DNA of 64,000 bases from NCBI GenBank assembly GCA_014529385.2, contig CM043960.1, forward strand, positions 40,534,781 to 40,598,780, in the 5' to 3' direction. The position numbers and the translations under genes are program-made. Below are positions 62,600 through 64,000 of this stretch, piece by piece; position 1 is the stretch's first letter, and the number at the start of each line of letters is the position of its first letter. Under the pieces are notes generated by a model. That model did not search any database and was not told where the DNA came from. It saw only the letters and a list, made by a program, of their open reading frames with translations. This DNA is from Adiantum capillus-veneris. Lineage: Eukaryota > Streptophyta > Polypodiopsida > Polypodiales > Pteridaceae.

Positions 62600-63942
62600 C
62601 CCCAAAGCATACATAATCCTTTAGGAACAATCTTCAAAGACTAGGGTAAATTGTTTTCCACTTATGTAGTTCGTTGTGTTCTCCTAGAGAATCACATACT
62701 TGTTCAAATACTTTAATGTGATTTGAAGAATCTTTGTCCCCATTGAATTTTTACGTAAGCTTTGCAATTTGTACCGCTTTACTCTTAGGTTCTCTCTCAG
62801 GAACATGACACATATTCTCCATAATAGATTGACCTATCATTTGAGCAAATGCTGCCAAATCACCTATGTGAGGAGGTATGGTCGGTGGAGGAGGCACTCC
62901 TGGAATCATATGTGGGACAGGGGTGGTTACTGGCCTTGGCATATATGTAGCCAATGTAGGATATGGAATATGACTTGGCATAGGTCCATTCGAGAATGGC
63001 ACTTGTGGAGCATATTCTATTGGTACAATCGGAGGTGTAGGAGCCATGTGTGCATAAGTGGCTACAACCACATACAATCAAGGCCCAGTGGTAGGTACTA
63101 TGCCCCTAGGTAGTGGTACTGCACTAGCCCTAGAGGTCATGGATGCATTCACCATTAGGCCCATCATTGGAGTAGACGTGAAAGTTTCTCTGAGAGGAAG
63201 TTGAGCCAAACTAGGAAAACTAAAGTTGTTGTTCGTGGGCTTGGACTGCATCGGGACTCTAGGCAAAATGATATATGAGGGGTCCATGGGACTCATCATA
63301 GGAGTCTCCATTTGTGATAGAGTAGGTTGTTTGGCCTTGCTCATATCAAATAATCTCATGGGGACCAATTGAGGGTACGTTTATGCCTCGATTTTGCCTC
63401 TTTGAGTGGATGATGCCATGGAAGACATCACATAATTATTCTTTGTTGCTCCTCAATATTAGTGGCACTAGATGTGGATTGTACAATCTCTATCCAACCT
63501 ACATGGTAGGAGTGGCTAGAGTATAGATCCATCAATATCTTAGTATGGAGGCCATATTTCCAATTTTCATTAAGGAATACCCCTTCTAAACTTGATGTGT
63601 TAGAGGTCCCTTGTGAGGTGGAAGCGATGTTGCTCCTGTGGTTTTGCCTTTTGTGGTTGGTACTTTAGAGGGAACTTCCAAGGGAGGTAGCTCTGTAGGG
63701 CCTGCATTGAAGGAGGTAGGCATACTATCTACATGGACACTCTTAAGGGGTGTGACTTCCCCACCCCCTTCATACGCTTCATTGGTCTCAAGTTTGGAGC
63801 AAGTAGCTCTAGTAAATGTCTCCATAAAATGGCTAAAGATTCTAGCACTAGGTTGTGGAGCCCCAATGGGCACATGTCCTTCTTCCATAGGGTTTTGTAT
63901 ATGATAACCTTTTATCAGTGTCCGAGTCAGAGGAAGAGTCAC
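62600..63942 (-). pseudogene. Element B gag, N-terminal part
   Basis: A Pro/Met-rich leader region (PIEYAPQVPFSNGPMPSHIP, PHMIPGVPPPPTIPPHIG) is followed by FAQMIGQSIMENMCHVPERE and, after an in-frame TAA, KFNGDKDSSNHIKVFEQVCD, the typical start of a gypsy capsid domain. Upstream frames 63368-63078 and 63942-63586 are Ser/Thr/Pro rich and belong to the same gag. The element start, with its 5' LTR, lies beyond the window. Confidence 0.7.
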
Positions 63943-64000
63943 TAGATGCTAGGTTGGGGTCTTGAGTAGTACTACCTTGGGTTCCTGCCTGAGGGCCTAG

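Overview
This is a stretch of a large, repeat-rich plant nuclear genome. A core leptosporangiate fern is the best guess. The clue is a nuclear copy of plastid DNA (about 44526-46519) that keeps the order rps12 exon 3, rps7, psbA. I associate that adjacency with derived fern plastomes; in seed plants rps7 lies next to ndhB and psbA next to trnH. The abundant GA/CT microsatellites and decayed Ty3/gypsy elements fit a multi-gigabase genome. No bacterial genes, CRISPR arrays or rRNA genes were seen.

Layout. 1-1310: tip of an LTR (family A) inserted in a broken Ty1/copia gag. 1320-2124: a 99-bp repeat and a broken P-loop ATPase-like fragment. 3271-6504: the only intact host gene, a six-exon manganese-type cation diffusion facilitator (MTP), with one GC-AG intron. 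7100-7890: foldback repeats and an unknown ORF. 8762-10340: degenerate gypsy gag (family F). From about 10.3 kb to the right edge the sequence is nested transposons.

The nest can be read from its joints. Element B (gypsy, minus strand) has gag at the right edge (63942-59481), protease/RT/RNase H/integrase at 57837-54051, and the end of its integrase at 14119-13351. Its integrase is split by element A2 (14120-54050), whose two LTRs are flanked by a 5-bp target duplication (GTGTA/GTATA on the minus strand). A2 is itself broken twice. A head-to-head pair of gypsy-D copies (16916-35477) interrupts its integrase, and a 13.2-kb Mutator-like transposon (39195-52360; perfect 9-bp duplication GTCTCAACA, ~55-bp inverted ends) interrupts its 5' leader. 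D contains element A1 (22326-32218), and A1 contains a 2.58-kb solo LTR (E1, 23976-26558, 4-bp duplication ATAT).

The Mutator-like element is the most interesting object. No transposase is recognisable, but it carries an almost intact LINE with a 1130-codon ORF, the plastid rps12-rps7-psbA segment, an intron-less ispF pseudogene, a second solo LTR (E2) and a nearly identical 3' piece of the same LINE. Other unusual points are a retropepsin-like segment fused downstream of the B integrase, a two-exon ORF conserved inside both D LTRs, a 69-bp minisatellite expanded in only one D LTR, and a dense array of inverted CCAAT/ATTGG pairs in the A LTRs.

Only the MTP gene is likely to serve the plant. 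It would export or sequester manganese. The LINE may still be, or recently have been, mobile. Everything else protein-like is broken.
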